This document shows, piece by piece, positions 39,163 to 49,090 of a stretch of 64,000 nucleotides of DNA. This DNA comes from Staphylococcus lloydii (GTDB taxonomy: Bacteria > Bacillota > Bacilli > Staphylococcales > Staphylococcaceae): contig NZ_CP064056.1 in the NCBI RefSeq assembly GCF_015775975.1, positions 1,612,001-1,676,000 on the forward strand, written 5' to 3'. The notes under the pieces are model-generated. The model ran no database searches and was not told the origin of the DNA. It saw nothing but the letters and a program-made list of their open reading frames with translations. Positions within the stretch are counted from its first letter, which is position 1. Each line of letters starts with the position of its first letter. Both the position numbers and the translations under genes were made by a program.

Positions 39163-41205
39163 TTAAAAATCATATGGTATATCTTTGTCTGACACTACTT
39201 TGTCATCTACTCGTACCGTATAACCTGCCGTTTTTCCTTTAGCAATCTTCATCGGAATTTTAATTGTTTTATCATCTTTAATTTTATAAGTTTGTGCTAC
39301 TGATGATCCAGAATTGTCTTTATCTCTAATATAGACTTTTACTTCTTGGCTTTTATCGTCTTTACCAGTATATGGTACGACAACTGTTTGCGTGTAAGTT
39401 TTAGTCATATCATCATCGTCGTCATCATCTTTGCTCTTATTTTTATCATCTTTCTTATCTTTGTCGTCATCGTCTTTTTTCTCTTTACCTTTAGAGACAA
39501 CAAAGGAGATTGTAGAGCCTTCATCAACTTCTTTATCTTTAGGCGTTTGGCTAATAACGGAATCTTTACTAACTTGATCGTCATTTTTTTCAGAAGTAAC
39601 AACGACATTAAAGCCTTTGCCTTCCAGTTTAGACTTAGCATCATTAAATGGTTTGTCCTCAAAGTCATCAACGTAAACTTGTTTAACACCTAACGATTCC
39701 GTCAATTTAATATCATTACTACTTAATTTAACCTTATTGCCAGCTGCAACACTTTGTTTTTCAATTAACCCTTTATCCATATTATTTTTGGTATAAGCTT
39801 TATCCACATTTACATTTTTAAAGCCTAAATCTTTTAATTTTTTAACAGCTTCATCTTTAGGCATTCCATATAATTGTGGCATTTTAGCCGTTTGAGGACC
39901 TTTTGATAAAACGATATCGACTTTACTATTTTGTTTTAATCTTGAACCTTTTTTCGGTTTAGTTTTAATAATTTTATTTTCACCATATTTATCACTATAT
40001 GCGCGAGATGTTTCACCTAATTTGAGCTTGTTTTGAGCTAAAATAGATTCTGCCTGTTTTTCTGTTTTACCAGATAAATTAGGTGTTTCTAAATATTTAT
40101 TACCAAACATCCCCATAGCAACAAAACTAAATAGACCGCAAAGTAATATAACTAAAATGAAAGCATAAAAAAACTTTTTCTTTTTCGATCTTTTTTTAGG
40201 AGGCATAGCATAAATATGCTCTTCGCTCGACTGAAATTTTTGGTGATCCACAATAGGAATTTGCATTGTCTGTTCAATATTATTGTTGTTATTTTCTTGT
40301 TTGGCACGCGCTTTGATTTCGTTTTTATCAAATTCCATCGTTGTCGTGGACATATCTTCAGATACATATTTAGATTCGTTAATACGATCGTCTGACAATG
40401 CACTCTTTAAATCTTCCTGCATTTCGTTTACAGATTGGTAACGATCTTTTTTATCTTTTTCAGTGGCTTTTAATACAACATTACTTAACGCTTGAGGCAC
40501 GTCCTTGCGCTGTGCAGTAGGATTTGGCATATCGTCTTGAATATGTTTAATTGCAATGCTAATCGCATTTTCACCATTATAAGGTGGTTTCCCGACTAAC
40601 ATTTCGTAAAGTACGACACCGATAGAATAAATATCTGTACCACTATCCGTCGATTCTCCGCGAGCTTGTTCTGGTGATAAGTATTGTACTGTACCGAGTA
40701 CATGATTTGTTTGTGTCATCGTCGTTTCGCTTAATGCTTTAGCGATACCAAAATCTAAAATTTTTAATGTTTTATCTTTTTCAATTAAGATGTTCTGTGG
40801 TTTGATATCTCTATGCACTATTCTTGTTTCATGAGCGTGTTTAATGCCTTCAATAATTTGCTCAGTAAAGTTAATGATGGTCTGAATATCTAATGGTTGA
40901 TGATTTGCTATATATTCAGAAAGCGTAGGTCCATCGATATATTCCATGACTATGAAAAAGCAATCATCATTTTCAGTTACATCATAAACGTTAACAATAT
41001 TTTTGTGAGCAAGTTGTGTTAAGTTATGTACTTCTCTTTCAAATCGCTCTATAGTCTCTTCTTTTTCATTTGCAGGGATAGATATAGCTTTGATGGCAAC
41101 TTTACGCTTTAAAATTGTATCTTTAGCAAGATAGACAACACTCATCCCTCCGCCACCAAGTTTCTCAACTACTTCATAACGGTCATTTATTACTTTGCCT
41201 ATCAT
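39163..41205 (-). CDS. prkC: Serine/threonine protein kinase with PASTA domains (PrkC/Stk1)
   Basis: 680 residues. Eukaryotic-type kinase domain (about 1-270): KLGGGGMSVVYLA loop, catalytic Lys39 in VAIKA, HRDIKPQNIL, DFGIAK. A cytoplasmic linker precedes one membrane helix (about 348-371), then three PASTA repeats (each with a GxxxxxA/V ... SKG pattern) that sense muropeptides, and an Ig-like C-terminal domain. Between the last PASTA and the C-terminal domain lies an unusual Asp/Lys-only stretch of about 30 residues. It regulates cell wall synthesis and antibiotic tolerance. Its start overlaps stp (ATGA). Confidence 0.96.
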   Translation of the reverse strand: MIGKVINDRYEVVEKLGGGGMSVVYLAKDTILKRKVAIKAISIPANEKEETIERFEREVHNLTQLAHKNIVNVYDVTENDDCFFIVMEYIDGPTLSEYIANHQPLDIQTIINFTEQIIEGIKHAHETRIVHRDIKPQNILIEKDKTLKILDFGIAKALSETTMTQTNHVLGTVQYLSPEQARGESTDSGTDIYSIGVVLYEMLVGKPPYNGENAISIAIKHIQDDMPNPTAQRKDVPQALSNVVLKATEKDKKDRYQSVNEMQEDLKSALSDDRINESKYVSEDMSTTTMEFDKNEIKARAKQENNNNNIEQTMQIPIVDHQKFQSSEEHIYAMPPKKRSKKKKFFYAFILVILLCGLFSFVAMGMFGNKYLETPNLSGKTEKQAESILAQNKLKLGETSRAYSDKYGENKIIKTKPKKGSRLKQNSKVDIVLSKGPQTAKMPQLYGMPKDEAVKKLKDLGFKNVNVDKAYTKNNMDKGLIEKQSVAAGNKVKLSSNDIKLTESLGVKQVYVDDFEDKPFNDAKSKLEGKGFNVVVTSEKNDDQVSKDSVISQTPKDKEVDEGSTISFVVSKGKEKKDDDDKDKKDDKNKSKDDDDDDDMTKTYTQTVVVPYTGKDDKSQEVKVYIRDKDNSGSSVAQTYKIKDDKTIKIPMKIAKGKTAGYTVRVDDKVVSDKDIPYDF

Positions 41206-41945
41206 ACTTTGTCACCTTCAATCTCTGCGAGCACAAAACTTATATTATCATTAGAATCATTCGCTAATGCTACTTCTATTAACTTTAATCCAATACTCTC
41301 AATAGTGTCGTTGTCTTCTATGATTTCTTGAAGTTGATTGTCTCTAACATAATCAGTTAGTCCATCAGAGTTTAATATAAGATAATCATAGTAGTTAAAA
41401 CGTTTAACAAAAATGTCTGGTGACACTAATTTATCCGTACCCATAACTTTAGTAATAATGTTTCGTTGTGGATGACTAAACGCTTCTTCCTCAGTAATCT
41501 GACCAATCATCACTAGGTGATTAACAAATGAATGATCACTGGTAATTTGTTCAACATCTCGACTATTGACTAAATAAGCACGAGAATCTCCTATATTTGC
41601 AACAACGATATAATCATCAAATACTAATGCACAAACACATGTCGTTCCCATACCACTGTATTCGGGACGAGTACTGGATAACTGATAAAGCTCGCGATTA
41701 ATGTTTTTTAACGTCGAACGTAACCAATCTTCTGCTTGATGTGCTTCTATTAAGTTTTCTTCCTCGAAGCGTTGTTGCAATTCTTTAGTTACGAATTGAC
41801 TAGCCACTTCGCCCGCTTGATGTCCACCCATGCCATCGCATAAAACTAAAAGTTGTTGATTTATTTTATTGTAAAATACGCCGCCCGCATCTTCATTGTT
41901 TTCACGATATTGACCTTTGTCAGTGTAAAATTGTGCTTTTAGCAT
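41202..41945 (-). CDS. stp: PP2C-type serine/threonine phosphatase Stp
   Basis: 247 residues. It dephosphorylates PrkC and its targets. The metal-binding motifs are complete: NNEDAGGVF, LLVLCDGMGGHQAGEVAS, ANIGDSRAYLV, LLNSDGLTDYV (read as LNSDGLTDYV) and NDSNDNISFV. It overlaps prkC by 4 bases and follows rlmN by 7, the usual cassette. Confidence 0.96.
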   Translation of the reverse strand: MLKAQFYTDKGQYRENNEDAGGVFYNKINQQLLVLCDGMGGHQAGEVASQFVTKELQQRFEEENLIEAHQAEDWLRSTLKNINRELYQLSSTRPEYSGMGTTCVCALVFDDYIVVANIGDSRAYLVNSRDVEQITSDHSFVNHLVMIGQITEEEAFSHPQRNIITKVMGTDKLVSPDIFVKRFNYYDYLILNSDGLTDYVRDNQLQEIIEDNDTIESIGLKLIEVALANDSNDNISFVLAEIEGDKV

Positions 41946-41952
41946 TTGATCT

Positions 41953-43047
41953 CTACCTCGTTTCTACTTGTCGTTCCTTTGCTCTTAATTGACCACATGC
42001 AGCGTCAATGTCAGATCCTTGCTCTCTTCTAATTGTTGCATTAATGCCTAGACGTTTAAGCTCTTTTTCAAATTTGAAAATATCTTCTTTCGGTGTCTTT
42101 ACATAGTTACGCTCAGGAACGTGATTGACAGGTATTAAGTTAACATGGCAATTTAAATCTTGAATTAAATGCGCTAATTCTCTAGCATGTTCTAACTGAT
42201 CATTCACTCCACCAAATAGACCGTACTCAAATGTAATACGACGGTTTGTTTTTTCTTGGTAATATTCTATTGCTTCCATTAATTTCTCAACATTATATGC
42301 TCTGTTAATCGGCATAAGTCGTGAACGAATTTCATCTTTTGCACCGTGTAAACTTACCGCGAAATTAATTTGAATGTCTTCTTCTGCAAAATCATAAATT
42401 CTAGGGATAATACCTGAAGTTGACACCGTTATATGGCGAGCGCCAATATTTAATCCGTTATCATCGTTAACGATTCTTAAGAAATCCATCATTTCATCAT
42501 AGTTTTCAAAAGGTTCACCAATACCCATAATAACGATTTGAGAGACACGTTCGTCTGATTCATCTAATGCTTTTTGTACTGTTAGAACTTGAGACACGAT
42601 TTCTCCAGCTTCAAGATTTCGTTTTAATCCGCCTAAAGTAGAAGCACAGAAAGTACAACCAATACGACAACCTACTTGTGTTGTTACACACACTGAATTA
42701 CCGTATTCATGTCTCATCAATACTGTCTCAATTGTATAGCCATCTTGTAGTTCAAATAAAAACTTAATCGTGCCGTCTTTACTTTCTTGTTTTACTACTG
42801 TAGACAGTGTTGTCATAACAAAATTTTCTTCTAATATTTCTCTTAAATCTTTAGATAAGTTTGTCATTTCATCGAAACTATTTATACGTTTTTCGTATAA
42901 CCATTCGAATATTTGTTTTGCTCTAAATTTTTGTTGCTTATGTTCTACCAACCAATTTTGCATCTCGTCATATCTTAAAGAGTATATAGATTGTTTCTCA
43001 AAATCCGGTAAAAACTTGTTTTTTTTCTTTTTTTCGGCTGTAATCAT
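41953..43047 (-). CDS. rlmN: Dual-specificity 23S rRNA/tRNA C2-adenine methyltransferase RlmN
   Basis: 364 residues. A radical SAM enzyme methylating A2503 of 23S rRNA and A37 of some tRNAs. The cluster motif is CRIGCTFC (CxxxCxxC) near residue 130; [11 protein letters not shown] and [16 protein letters not shown] segments follow, and the resolving cysteine is in ACGQLRAKE near the C-terminus. It lies between rsmB and stp. Confidence 0.97.
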   Translation of the reverse strand: MITAEKKKKNKFLPDFEKQSIYSLRYDEMQNWLVEHKQQKFRAKQIFEWLYEKRINSFDEMTNLSKDLREILEENFVMTTLSTVVKQESKDGTIKFLFELQDGYTIETVLMRHEYGNSVCVTTQVGCRIGCTFCASTLGGLKRNLEAGEIVSQVLTVQKALDESDERVSQIVIMGIGEPFENYDEMMDFLRIVNDDNGLNIGARHITVSTSGIIPRIYDFAEEDIQINFAVSLHGAKDEIRSRLMPINRAYNVEKLMEAIEYYQEKTNRRITFEYGLFGGVNDQLEHARELAHLIQDLNCHVNLIPVNHVPERNYVKTPKEDIFKFEKELKRLGINATIRREQGSDIDAACGQLRAKERQVETR

Positions 43048-43050
43048 AAA

Positions 43051-44361
43051 TTAGCTGTCCTTCCGTCTTATTTTAGTTATAAAGAAACCATCGGAGTTGA
43101 AATCTTGGGGTAGTATTTGCATTGTTTTAACTTGCTCGCCTGTTCTTGGGTCTACAAATAGTTCAAATTCAAAGTCCTTATTATTTTTCAAGAATGTATA
43201 AATTACATTTTCATTTTCTAGTTGTTCTATCGTACATGTAGAATAAATCAATGTGCCGCCAGGTTTAACGTTTGCTTTAACATTATCTAAAATTGCTAAT
43301 TGTGTCTCAACAAGGCTATCTATCGTTGCCTTACTTTGTTCGTATTTAATTTCTGGCTTATGGCGTAATACGCCCAAACCACTACATGGTGCATCAACTA
43401 AAATCTTATCATACACTTTACCATATTTTTCTGTGGCATCGTGGGTATAACTTAAAATGTTAGATAATCGTAATTTTTTGACATTAAAGTTAATTAAATC
43501 AATCTTATGTTCATGAATATCAGTAGCTTCTATTTGCCCTTGATTATCCATTAATTCTGCAAGATGACACGCTTTACCTCCAGGTGCACTACACGCGTCC
43601 AAGATTAGATCTTGTTTTTCAGGTGCAACAATTTCACCTACTAACATAGAACTTTTATCTTGAATCGATACTAATCCATCTTTAAACATGCGTGATTCAA
43701 TTATCTGTTGACCACCGACATGTAAACAACTAGCGATATGTTGATCTTGTACTACTTCAAAACCATCGTCTTCTAATCTTGAAATTGCATCTTCAACACT
43801 TATTCTAGTCGTATTAACTCTTACAGTTTGTTTAACTTTCTCTAATTGCGACTGTGCAATTTCTTCTGTTTTATCTATACCAAAATGCGTTGCCCAATGA
43901 TCGACTAGCCATTTAGGCAAACTATATTGAATTGCAATTCTTTTTTTAGCATCTGAAATCTCATCGAATTGAGGTAATTCACTACGCATAATGTTACGTA
44001 GAATACCATTTACGACATTACCGTTATGTGGACCACCTTTATATTTCGCAATCTCTACCGCTTCATTAATGATGGCATGTTCTGGTACTTTATTTAAATA
44101 AACATATTGATAAATGCTCATCCATAATAATTGGCGTACCCACCCTTTAATTTTTGTTTGGACAAAAGGCTTTAAAAAATAATCTAACGTATATTTTCTT
44201 GCAAGCGTACCGTAGACCATTTCAGTGTATAAATTTTTGTCGGCTCTATTCATTTCACTATTAGATAGCGTTTCATTAATAATGATATTACTGTATGCTT
44301 TATCATTTATAATAGCTTGTAACGTGTCAAATGCATGTCTTCTTACAGATACTTCTGTCAT
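43051..44361 (-). CDS. rsmB: 16S rRNA (cytosine-967-C5)-methyltransferase RsmB
   Basis: 436 residues. An N-terminal NusB-like domain (about 1-130) precedes the SAM-dependent domain with [35 protein letters not shown] (motif IV Cys) and LIYSTCTIE (motif VI Cys). It overlaps fmt by 4 bases. Confidence 0.96.
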   Translation of the reverse strand: MTEVSVRRHAFDTLQAIINDKAYSNIIINETLSNSEMNRADKNLYTEMVYGTLARKYTLDYFLKPFVQTKIKGWVRQLLWMSIYQYVYLNKVPEHAIINEAVEIAKYKGGPHNGNVVNGILRNIMRSELPQFDEISDAKKRIAIQYSLPKWLVDHWATHFGIDKTEEIAQSQLEKVKQTVRVNTTRISVEDAISRLEDDGFEVVQDQHIASCLHVGGQQIIESRMFKDGLVSIQDKSSMLVGEIVAPEKQDLILDACSAPGGKACHLAELMDNQGQIEATDIHEHKIDLINFNVKKLRLSNILSYTHDATEKYGKVYDKILVDAPCSGLGVLRHKPEIKYEQSKATIDSLVETQLAILDNVKANVKPGGTLIYSTCTIEQLENENVIYTFLKNNKDFEFELFVDPRTGEQVKTMQILPQDFNSDGFFITKIRRKDS

Positions 44362-45290
44362 GTTAATTCCTTCCCAACTAATGATGTTTGGACACCACTT
44401 AAATAGTTTGCTGCAAGCATACGTTTTTTACCCGCAACTTGAATATCCGTTAAAGCAATCGCATCTTGTGATCCTGTACCAACGATAATTGCCTTTTTAG
44501 TCGTTTCTATAATCTCGCCTGGTTTACCGTCTTTATTCGAAACAATATGTGCAGCATACAATTTCATATTAGCGTCATCCATGATTGTATATGCTACTGG
44601 CCACGGTGATAATCCTCTAATATGATTATAAATTACTTCTGCTGGCTTTTGCCAATCAATCTTTTCATCGTCTCTACTAATATTTGAAGCAAAAGTAGCT
44701 TTGCTATCATCTTGTGGTTGTCTGTCATTCGTACCATTTATAATAGCTGGTAATGTTTCTTTTAATAAATCAGCACCTAAGAAACTTAATCTATCGTGCA
44801 TTGTGCCTACATCGTCTTCTTTTTCAATATCTATCGCACGTTGCGCAATAATATCACCAGCATCGAGTTTTTTGGCCATATACATAATTGTAATGCCTGT
44901 TTGTGTTTCGCCATCGATAATAGCTTGATGTATCGGCGCACCACCTCTATATTTTGGTAATAATGATGCGTGTACATTTATTGCGCCTAATTTAGGTGCT
45001 TCTAGTAATGATTCTGGTAACAATTGACCAAATGCAGCTGTCACTATTAAATCAGAATCTAATGCTATAAGTTGGTCTAATTCTTCAGACTGCGTCAATT
45101 TTTCTGGTTGGTAGACAGGTAAACCATGCTTCACAGCTATCTCTTTAACTGGCGGTGGCGTCATTTTTTTCTTCCTACCTACTGGTCTATCTGGTTGTGT
45201 TACAACGGCTATAACATTATGTTCTGCTATAAGCATTTCTAAAACTGTCGTTGAAAAATCTGGTGTACCCATAAAAATTATATTACTCAT
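44358..45290 (-). CDS. fmt: Methionyl-tRNA formyltransferase
   Basis: 310 residues. It formylates initiator Met-tRNA. Contains [37 protein letters not shown] (catalytic Asn/His region) and a C-terminal OB-like domain. It overlaps the upstream deformylase-like gene by 8 bases. Confidence 0.97.
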   Translation of the reverse strand: MSNIIFMGTPDFSTTVLEMLIAEHNVIAVVTQPDRPVGRKKKMTPPPVKEIAVKHGLPVYQPEKLTQSEELDQLIALDSDLIVTAAFGQLLPESLLEAPKLGAINVHASLLPKYRGGAPIHQAIIDGETQTGITIMYMAKKLDAGDIIAQRAIDIEKEDDVGTMHDRLSFLGADLLKETLPAIINGTNDRQPQDDSKATFASNISRDDEKIDWQKPAEVIYNHIRGLSPWPVAYTIMDDANMKLYAAHIVSNKDGKPGEIIETTKKAIIVGTGSQDAIALTDIQVAGKKRMLAANYLSGVQTSLVGKELT

Positions 45291-45771
45291 GATTAAAATA
45301 CGCCTCCATCTCAGATTCAGTCATTAATCGGTCAACACGTTCAGTAAATAACATACCATTAAAATGATCAACCATATGTAATATCATTCTAGCTACATCA
45401 TCATAGGCCGTTAATTCTACTTCGTTGCCTTCTTTATCGTTACTTTTCACGACAATCATCTTACTTCTCGTTACTTCCCCATATACATCTGGTAAACTAA
45501 TTGAACCTTCAAGTTCCGTCACTTTTTCATCTGATTGGCTTACTATTTCTGGATTAATTAACTGTAAAAGTCCATCTAATTCCATATCAATTATAGCTAC
45601 TTGTCTATCAATACCAACTTGTGGCGCACATAATGCTGACGCTTCTTGTTCATACATAGTATCTTCTATATCTAATAATAACTGTTCAAGTTCTTCATTA
45701 AAATCCTCAACAGGACTAATTTTTTTAGACAACAATGGATGTTGTTTAGCAACTAAACGCTTAATTGTCAT
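45283..45771 (-). CDS. Peptide deformylase-like protein, probably inactive
   Basis: 162 residues from the ATG at 45771 (AGAGGTGG upstream). The fold matches peptide deformylase, but all three signature motifs are changed: G-GLAAPQ reads SALCAPQ; EGCLS reads EGSIS, losing the metal-binding cysteine; and HExDH reads HMVDH, losing the catalytic glutamate. It corresponds to the S. aureus paralogue next to fmt, reported as non-functional while a second gene elsewhere supplies activity. It is kept open and in-operon, so it may have another role. Confidence 0.9.
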   Translation of the reverse strand: MTIKRLVAKQHPLLSKKISPVEDFNEELEQLLLDIEDTMYEQEASALCAPQVGIDRQVAIIDMELDGLLQLINPEIVSQSDEKVTELEGSISLPDVYGEVTRSKMIVVKSNDKEGNEVELTAYDDVARMILHMVDHFNGMLFTERVDRLMTESEMEAYFNHE

Positions 45772-45904
45772 CAGTAAGCCACCTCTCAAAATTCATCATA
45801 TAATTATAACTTATCTTACATAAAATTGCGACCGTTACTAAACTTAACTTATTCGCAAATTATATTGTTATCTTTTAATTAAAGATATTATATTTTAGCA
45901 ATTA

Positions 45905-45953
45905 AAAACAAGCACCTCTATAAAAGTCATACTTTTACTTAGCAATGCTTGTT
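45905..45953 (-). terminator. Terminator after the GNAT gene
   Basis: On the minus strand AACAAGC and GCTTGTT close a long hairpin with an inner stem (AAAAGT/ACTTTT), followed by TTTAATTG. It separates the acetyltransferase from def. Confidence 0.75.
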
Positions 45954-45960
45954 GTCATAG

Positions 45961-46653
45961 TTATTGAATATTCAAACGCTCGAACTGCTGGCCATTAATA
46001 TCAAAATTGCTTAGTGATAACCATCGTTCATATTGTTGTTTAATATGCGGCCATTCACTATCTAACATAGAAAACCATGCCGTGTTTCTATTACGTGTTT
46101 TATAAATTTTATGTTGTCTAAATGTACCTTCATAAGTAAACCCTAATCTTTTCGCACTCTTCATAGAAGGTTTATTCAAGTCATCACATTTCCATTCGTA
46201 TCTACGATAACCTAACGTCTCAAATACATAACTTGCTAATAAGTAATGTGCGTCGGTAGCAATTCGTGTTTGCTTTAAGGCATTTGAAAAATGAATATGA
46301 CCGACTTCAATCGATGCATCGTTAGGATTTATTCGCAGTAGCGAAAATTCTCCAAGTACTTCATTTGTATCTTGATTAATTATGGCCATAAAGTATGGAT
46401 CCTGTGAATTAATTTGATTATTTATATACTGCTTAAATTCGTCTTTATCTTTAACTGGTTCTTCACTTAAATACGTCCAATTGGGCGCATCATCATCTAA
46501 ACTAAAATGGTTATACAGATCATCTATATGATGTTCGCTTAACTTTTCCAAGCGACAGTATTGTCCATTTAAAACTGTTACTTCAGGATTTGGAGGCAAA
46601 TTAAAAGCTTCTAAACCTTCACCAATCGGTTGGTTAAATTGATTATATCTCAC
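45961..46653 (-). CDS. GNAT family N-acetyltransferase
   Basis: 230 residues. The GNAT fold of the RimJ/RimL-like type is visible: RLEKLSEHHIDDLYNHF, VLGEFSLLRINPNDASIEVGHIHFS, the acetyl-CoA loop region QTRIATDAHYLLASYVFETLGYRRYEWKCDDLN (in parts), and the SAKRLGFTYEGTFRQHKIYK ending. The substrate is unknown. It lies between def and the glycosyltransferase, a region absent from the S. aureus def-priA junction. Confidence 0.85.
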   Translation of the reverse strand: MRYNQFNQPIGEGLEAFNLPPNPEVTVLNGQYCRLEKLSEHHIDDLYNHFSLDDDAPNWTYLSEEPVKDKDEFKQYINNQINSQDPYFMAIINQDTNEVLGEFSLLRINPNDASIEVGHIHFSNALKQTRIATDAHYLLASYVFETLGYRRYEWKCDDLNKPSMKSAKRLGFTYEGTFRQHKIYKTRNRNTAWFSMLDSEWPHIKQQYERWLSLSNFDINGQQFERLNIQ

Positions 46654-46864
46654 ATGTTACACCCTCTTTGTTTTATTAATATCAGTGTATGTTAAATAAT
46701 TATGTGCTTGATAATTAAGACTATTGCAGCGGAAAAGTAATTTACACTTAAAGTTTATCATACATTCTAGGAAAACATTTTTAAGACGGTAATTTTTAAG
46801 TTTATGCGCGTTTCGAAAATTAAATTTGAGACGTACATTTTTGATATTAGTAATTTTGCTTATA

Positions 46865-46972
46865 CATAAAAAAGACCACCCAATGAAGGGTGGATGTCTG
46901 AGTGTTTGTCTGGAGATACACCTCAGGGCGTAAATTAGACAAACATTCATATGATACGCCCTAAGGCGTACT
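46865..46972 (-). ncRNA. Candidate small structured RNA with terminator
   Basis: On the minus strand three hairpins follow each other. First ACGCC-TTAG-GGCGT (46969-46956). Next GTTTGTCT (46944-46937) pairs perfectly with AGACAAAC (46911-46904), enclosing a near copy of the first hairpin, ACGCC-CTGA-GGTGT. Last is an intrinsic terminator, CCACCC-TTCATT-GGGTGG followed by TCTTTTTT. No clear promoter was found. A reading frame across it (46998-46657) runs through the terminator and is not credible as a protein. Confidence 0.45.
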
Positions 46973-47494
46973 AATGCATCATACAATACTTTAGACATTA
47001 ATGCTATCTTTTCTTAGAAATAACGAAGCAACATCACTATGTACTACATTGGCACATTAATGTTGCATACTTTTCTGTAATCCTAATTCCTTAACATACA
47101 TCATTTATTACTTATCTAGATAGTCATTCTAAAATCACATTAACAATGCCTTGAGCCAATTTCACAATAAAATTAAAACCTTTCTAAATCATCGTATAGG
47201 ATAGACTTTTTATATAAATAAAAGCAATATAAATATTAATTATAATATAAACTTTCGCTATTAATTATGATAAAGTAATATTTAGTTAAATAGTTTTGCT
47301 TACTGTTTATAATACATGCATAAAATAAATGATTGTAAATTAAGGGAAAAAAATATGTTCTATTTAAATTCGAAGAATTGAGTATTAAACATAGTAAAAC
47401 CTTATAAAATAATGTTTTATAAAATACTAATGGGAATAGATATTTTACCTAGAAGCATTATTACATTTTAATTATTAATAAGGGGATGTTTCAT
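46973..47494. other. A/T-rich gap upstream of the glycosyltransferase
   Basis: Over 500 bases with no supported gene. TATAAT-like sequences occur near 47306-47311 but without a good -35 at proper spacing. An eight-codon open frame at about 47354 has AAGGG upstream but is too short to judge. The leader of the glycosyltransferase message must lie here. Confidence 0.4.
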
Positions 47495-48979
47495 TTGATT
47501 TATACAGTTACAACTACACTTCCACCTCTTCATGGCGGGAGAACAAAATCTTTATTAAGAAGAATAAAATTACTGGATACAGAGCTTACAATACCTACTA
47601 AAATATTAACAACAAATTACAATGCTGATTATCCAGAAGTGTATAATCTTTTTTTAGAACAAAAAAAGGTAACAAATAATATTCAATTTGAAAATATATA
47701 TGATTGGTTATCTGGTTTTAACCTTTTACTCAGTACTAATTCAAATTATTCTAAAAAGGAAACTTCCTATGAAATAGAAGGTTTACGTAGTGAAATAAAA
47801 AGTAACGGGCGAGTTGTTCGTTATTATGATGGCGATAAATATGTTTTATATAGAAGATTTTATGAAAGTACTAAAATTTTAGAATTTGAAGATTTTATGT
47901 CCCCCGTCAGTAAACGAAAGGTCCAACGATGGCAGTATAATAAACATGGAATCTTACATAAAAAACTTTTCTATTCACACAATACTTATCAAAAAATATC
48001 AGAAGAATTTTTTGATAAGAACGGCAATATTTACTGTAAAAAATTTTTTGAAAACACAGACAATAATGAATTGATTTATATACAAACATACCGTAAAGAA
48101 CGACCCCACTTGACTTTTTCATCTGAAAAACAATTTTTCCAATATTATTTTGATGCGAAATTTAAGGACGGCGATACAGTATTTTGTGATGCAAGAGCAT
48201 TAGATGCTCCGCTTTTAAAACAAAGTAATAATACCAACAATATTTTAGTATTTCATAGTAGTCATTTAAATGAAAATAGCATAAAAGGTTCGTTTAAGTT
48301 TGCTTTAAATAACCCGGATAAAGTTGCAAAATACATTGTTCTAACTCATAAACAAAAAAATGATATTCAGAATATATTACCAATAGACTCTAACAAATTT
48401 TGTGTTATACCACATTTTATGCTTGAAAAAGAAACTGATACTAGTGTAATCGAAAAAGAAAATAGGTTTATTTTCTTAGGACGACTTGGAGTTGAAAAGC
48501 AGTTAGATCATGTTATTAAAGCATATAATAAGTTTTTAGAAAGCGGTCATTCTACTAAGCTTGCTATTTTTGGTAAAGATGAATCCAATCAAAAAGAAAT
48601 GTTATTAAAACTAATAAATGATTATGGAATTCAAGATAAAGTAAGAATTTATGATTATACCAATAATCCATCATTAGAATTCAAAAAATCTAAAGCTTCC
48701 TTACTAACTAGTAAATTCGAAGGTTTTGCTCTATCAGTTATGGAAAGTATTGAATCCAAATGTCCAGTTGTTTCTTATGATATTAAATATGGACCATCAG
48801 AAATTATTAATCATGGTAAGAATGGTTATCTTGTAGAACCGAATAATATATCTCAATTAGCCAATTATATGAAAGAGGTTATTGAAAACCCTTTATCTAA
48901 TGTTAAAACGAACCCAGAATTAAAATACAATGCTGCTATTGAAAACTATAATCACCTATTTGCAACATTGAATAGTTAA
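47495..48979 (+). CDS. GT4 family glycosyltransferase, TagE/TarM-like
   Basis: 494 residues. The N-terminal GT-B half begins IYTVTTTLPPLHGGRTKSLL; a beta-rich insert (about 80-200) resembles the DUF1975 part of TagE/TarM. The C-terminal half has FIFLGRLGVEKQLDHVIKAY and the retaining EX7E motif (SKFEGFALSVMES), then SYDIKYGPSEII. Known relatives add glucose or GlcNAc to wall teichoic acid, or to Ser-rich glycoproteins. The TTG at 47495 is chosen because AAGGGG lies 9 bases upstream; the ATG at 47486 abuts that site. A lone plus-strand gene, visibly more A/T-rich than its neighbours, probably acquired. Confidence 0.85.
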   Translation: MIYTVTTTLPPLHGGRTKSLLRRIKLLDTELTIPTKILTTNYNADYPEVYNLFLEQKKVTNNIQFENIYDWLSGFNLLLSTNSNYSKKETSYEIEGLRSEIKSNGRVVRYYDGDKYVLYRRFYESTKILEFEDFMSPVSKRKVQRWQYNKHGILHKKLFYSHNTYQKISEEFFDKNGNIYCKKFFENTDNNELIYIQTYRKERPHLTFSSEKQFFQYYFDAKFKDGDTVFCDARALDAPLLKQSNNTNNILVFHSSHLNENSIKGSFKFALNNPDKVAKYIVLTHKQKNDIQNILPIDSNKFCVIPHFMLEKETDTSVIEKENRFIFLGRLGVEKQLDHVIKAYNKFLESGHSTKLAIFGKDESNQKEMLLKLINDYGIQDKVRIYDYTNNPSLEFKKSKASLLTSKFEGFALSVMESIESKCPVVSYDIKYGPSEIINHGKNGYLVEPNNISQLANYMKEVIENPLSNVKTNPELKYNAAIENYNHLFATLNS

Positions 48980-49050
48980 AACTAACTATTTTAAAATGCT
49001 TAAGTTAACGCAAGCTTCGAAATTTAGTTTTTCAATATAAATATTAATTA

Positions 49051-49090
49051 ACAAAACGCTTTGTAACAATTAGTTACAAAGCGTTTTGTT
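49051..49090. terminator. Bidirectional terminator between the glycosyltransferase and priA
   Basis: AACAAAACGC plus TTTGTAAC pairs with GTTACAA plus GCGTTTTGTT, one base unpaired, around AATTA. It serves the plus-strand gene, and the priA stop codon overlaps its edge. Confidence 0.8.

Noticed and set aside
39163..41205. Plus-strand and alternate frames across the prkC Asp/Lys tract
   Set aside because: Triplet repeats keep several frames open; these are shadows of the kinase gene.
46657..46998. 113-codon reading frame on the minus strand
   Set aside because: It reads through a perfect intrinsic terminator and the inverted repeats, has no good ribosome binding site and an unprotein-like composition. 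Treated as a structured RNA candidate instead.
47486..47494. ATG at 47486 as glycosyltransferase start
   Set aside because: It directly touches AAGGGG, leaving no spacing. The TTG three codons later is at proper distance and gives the expected N-terminus.
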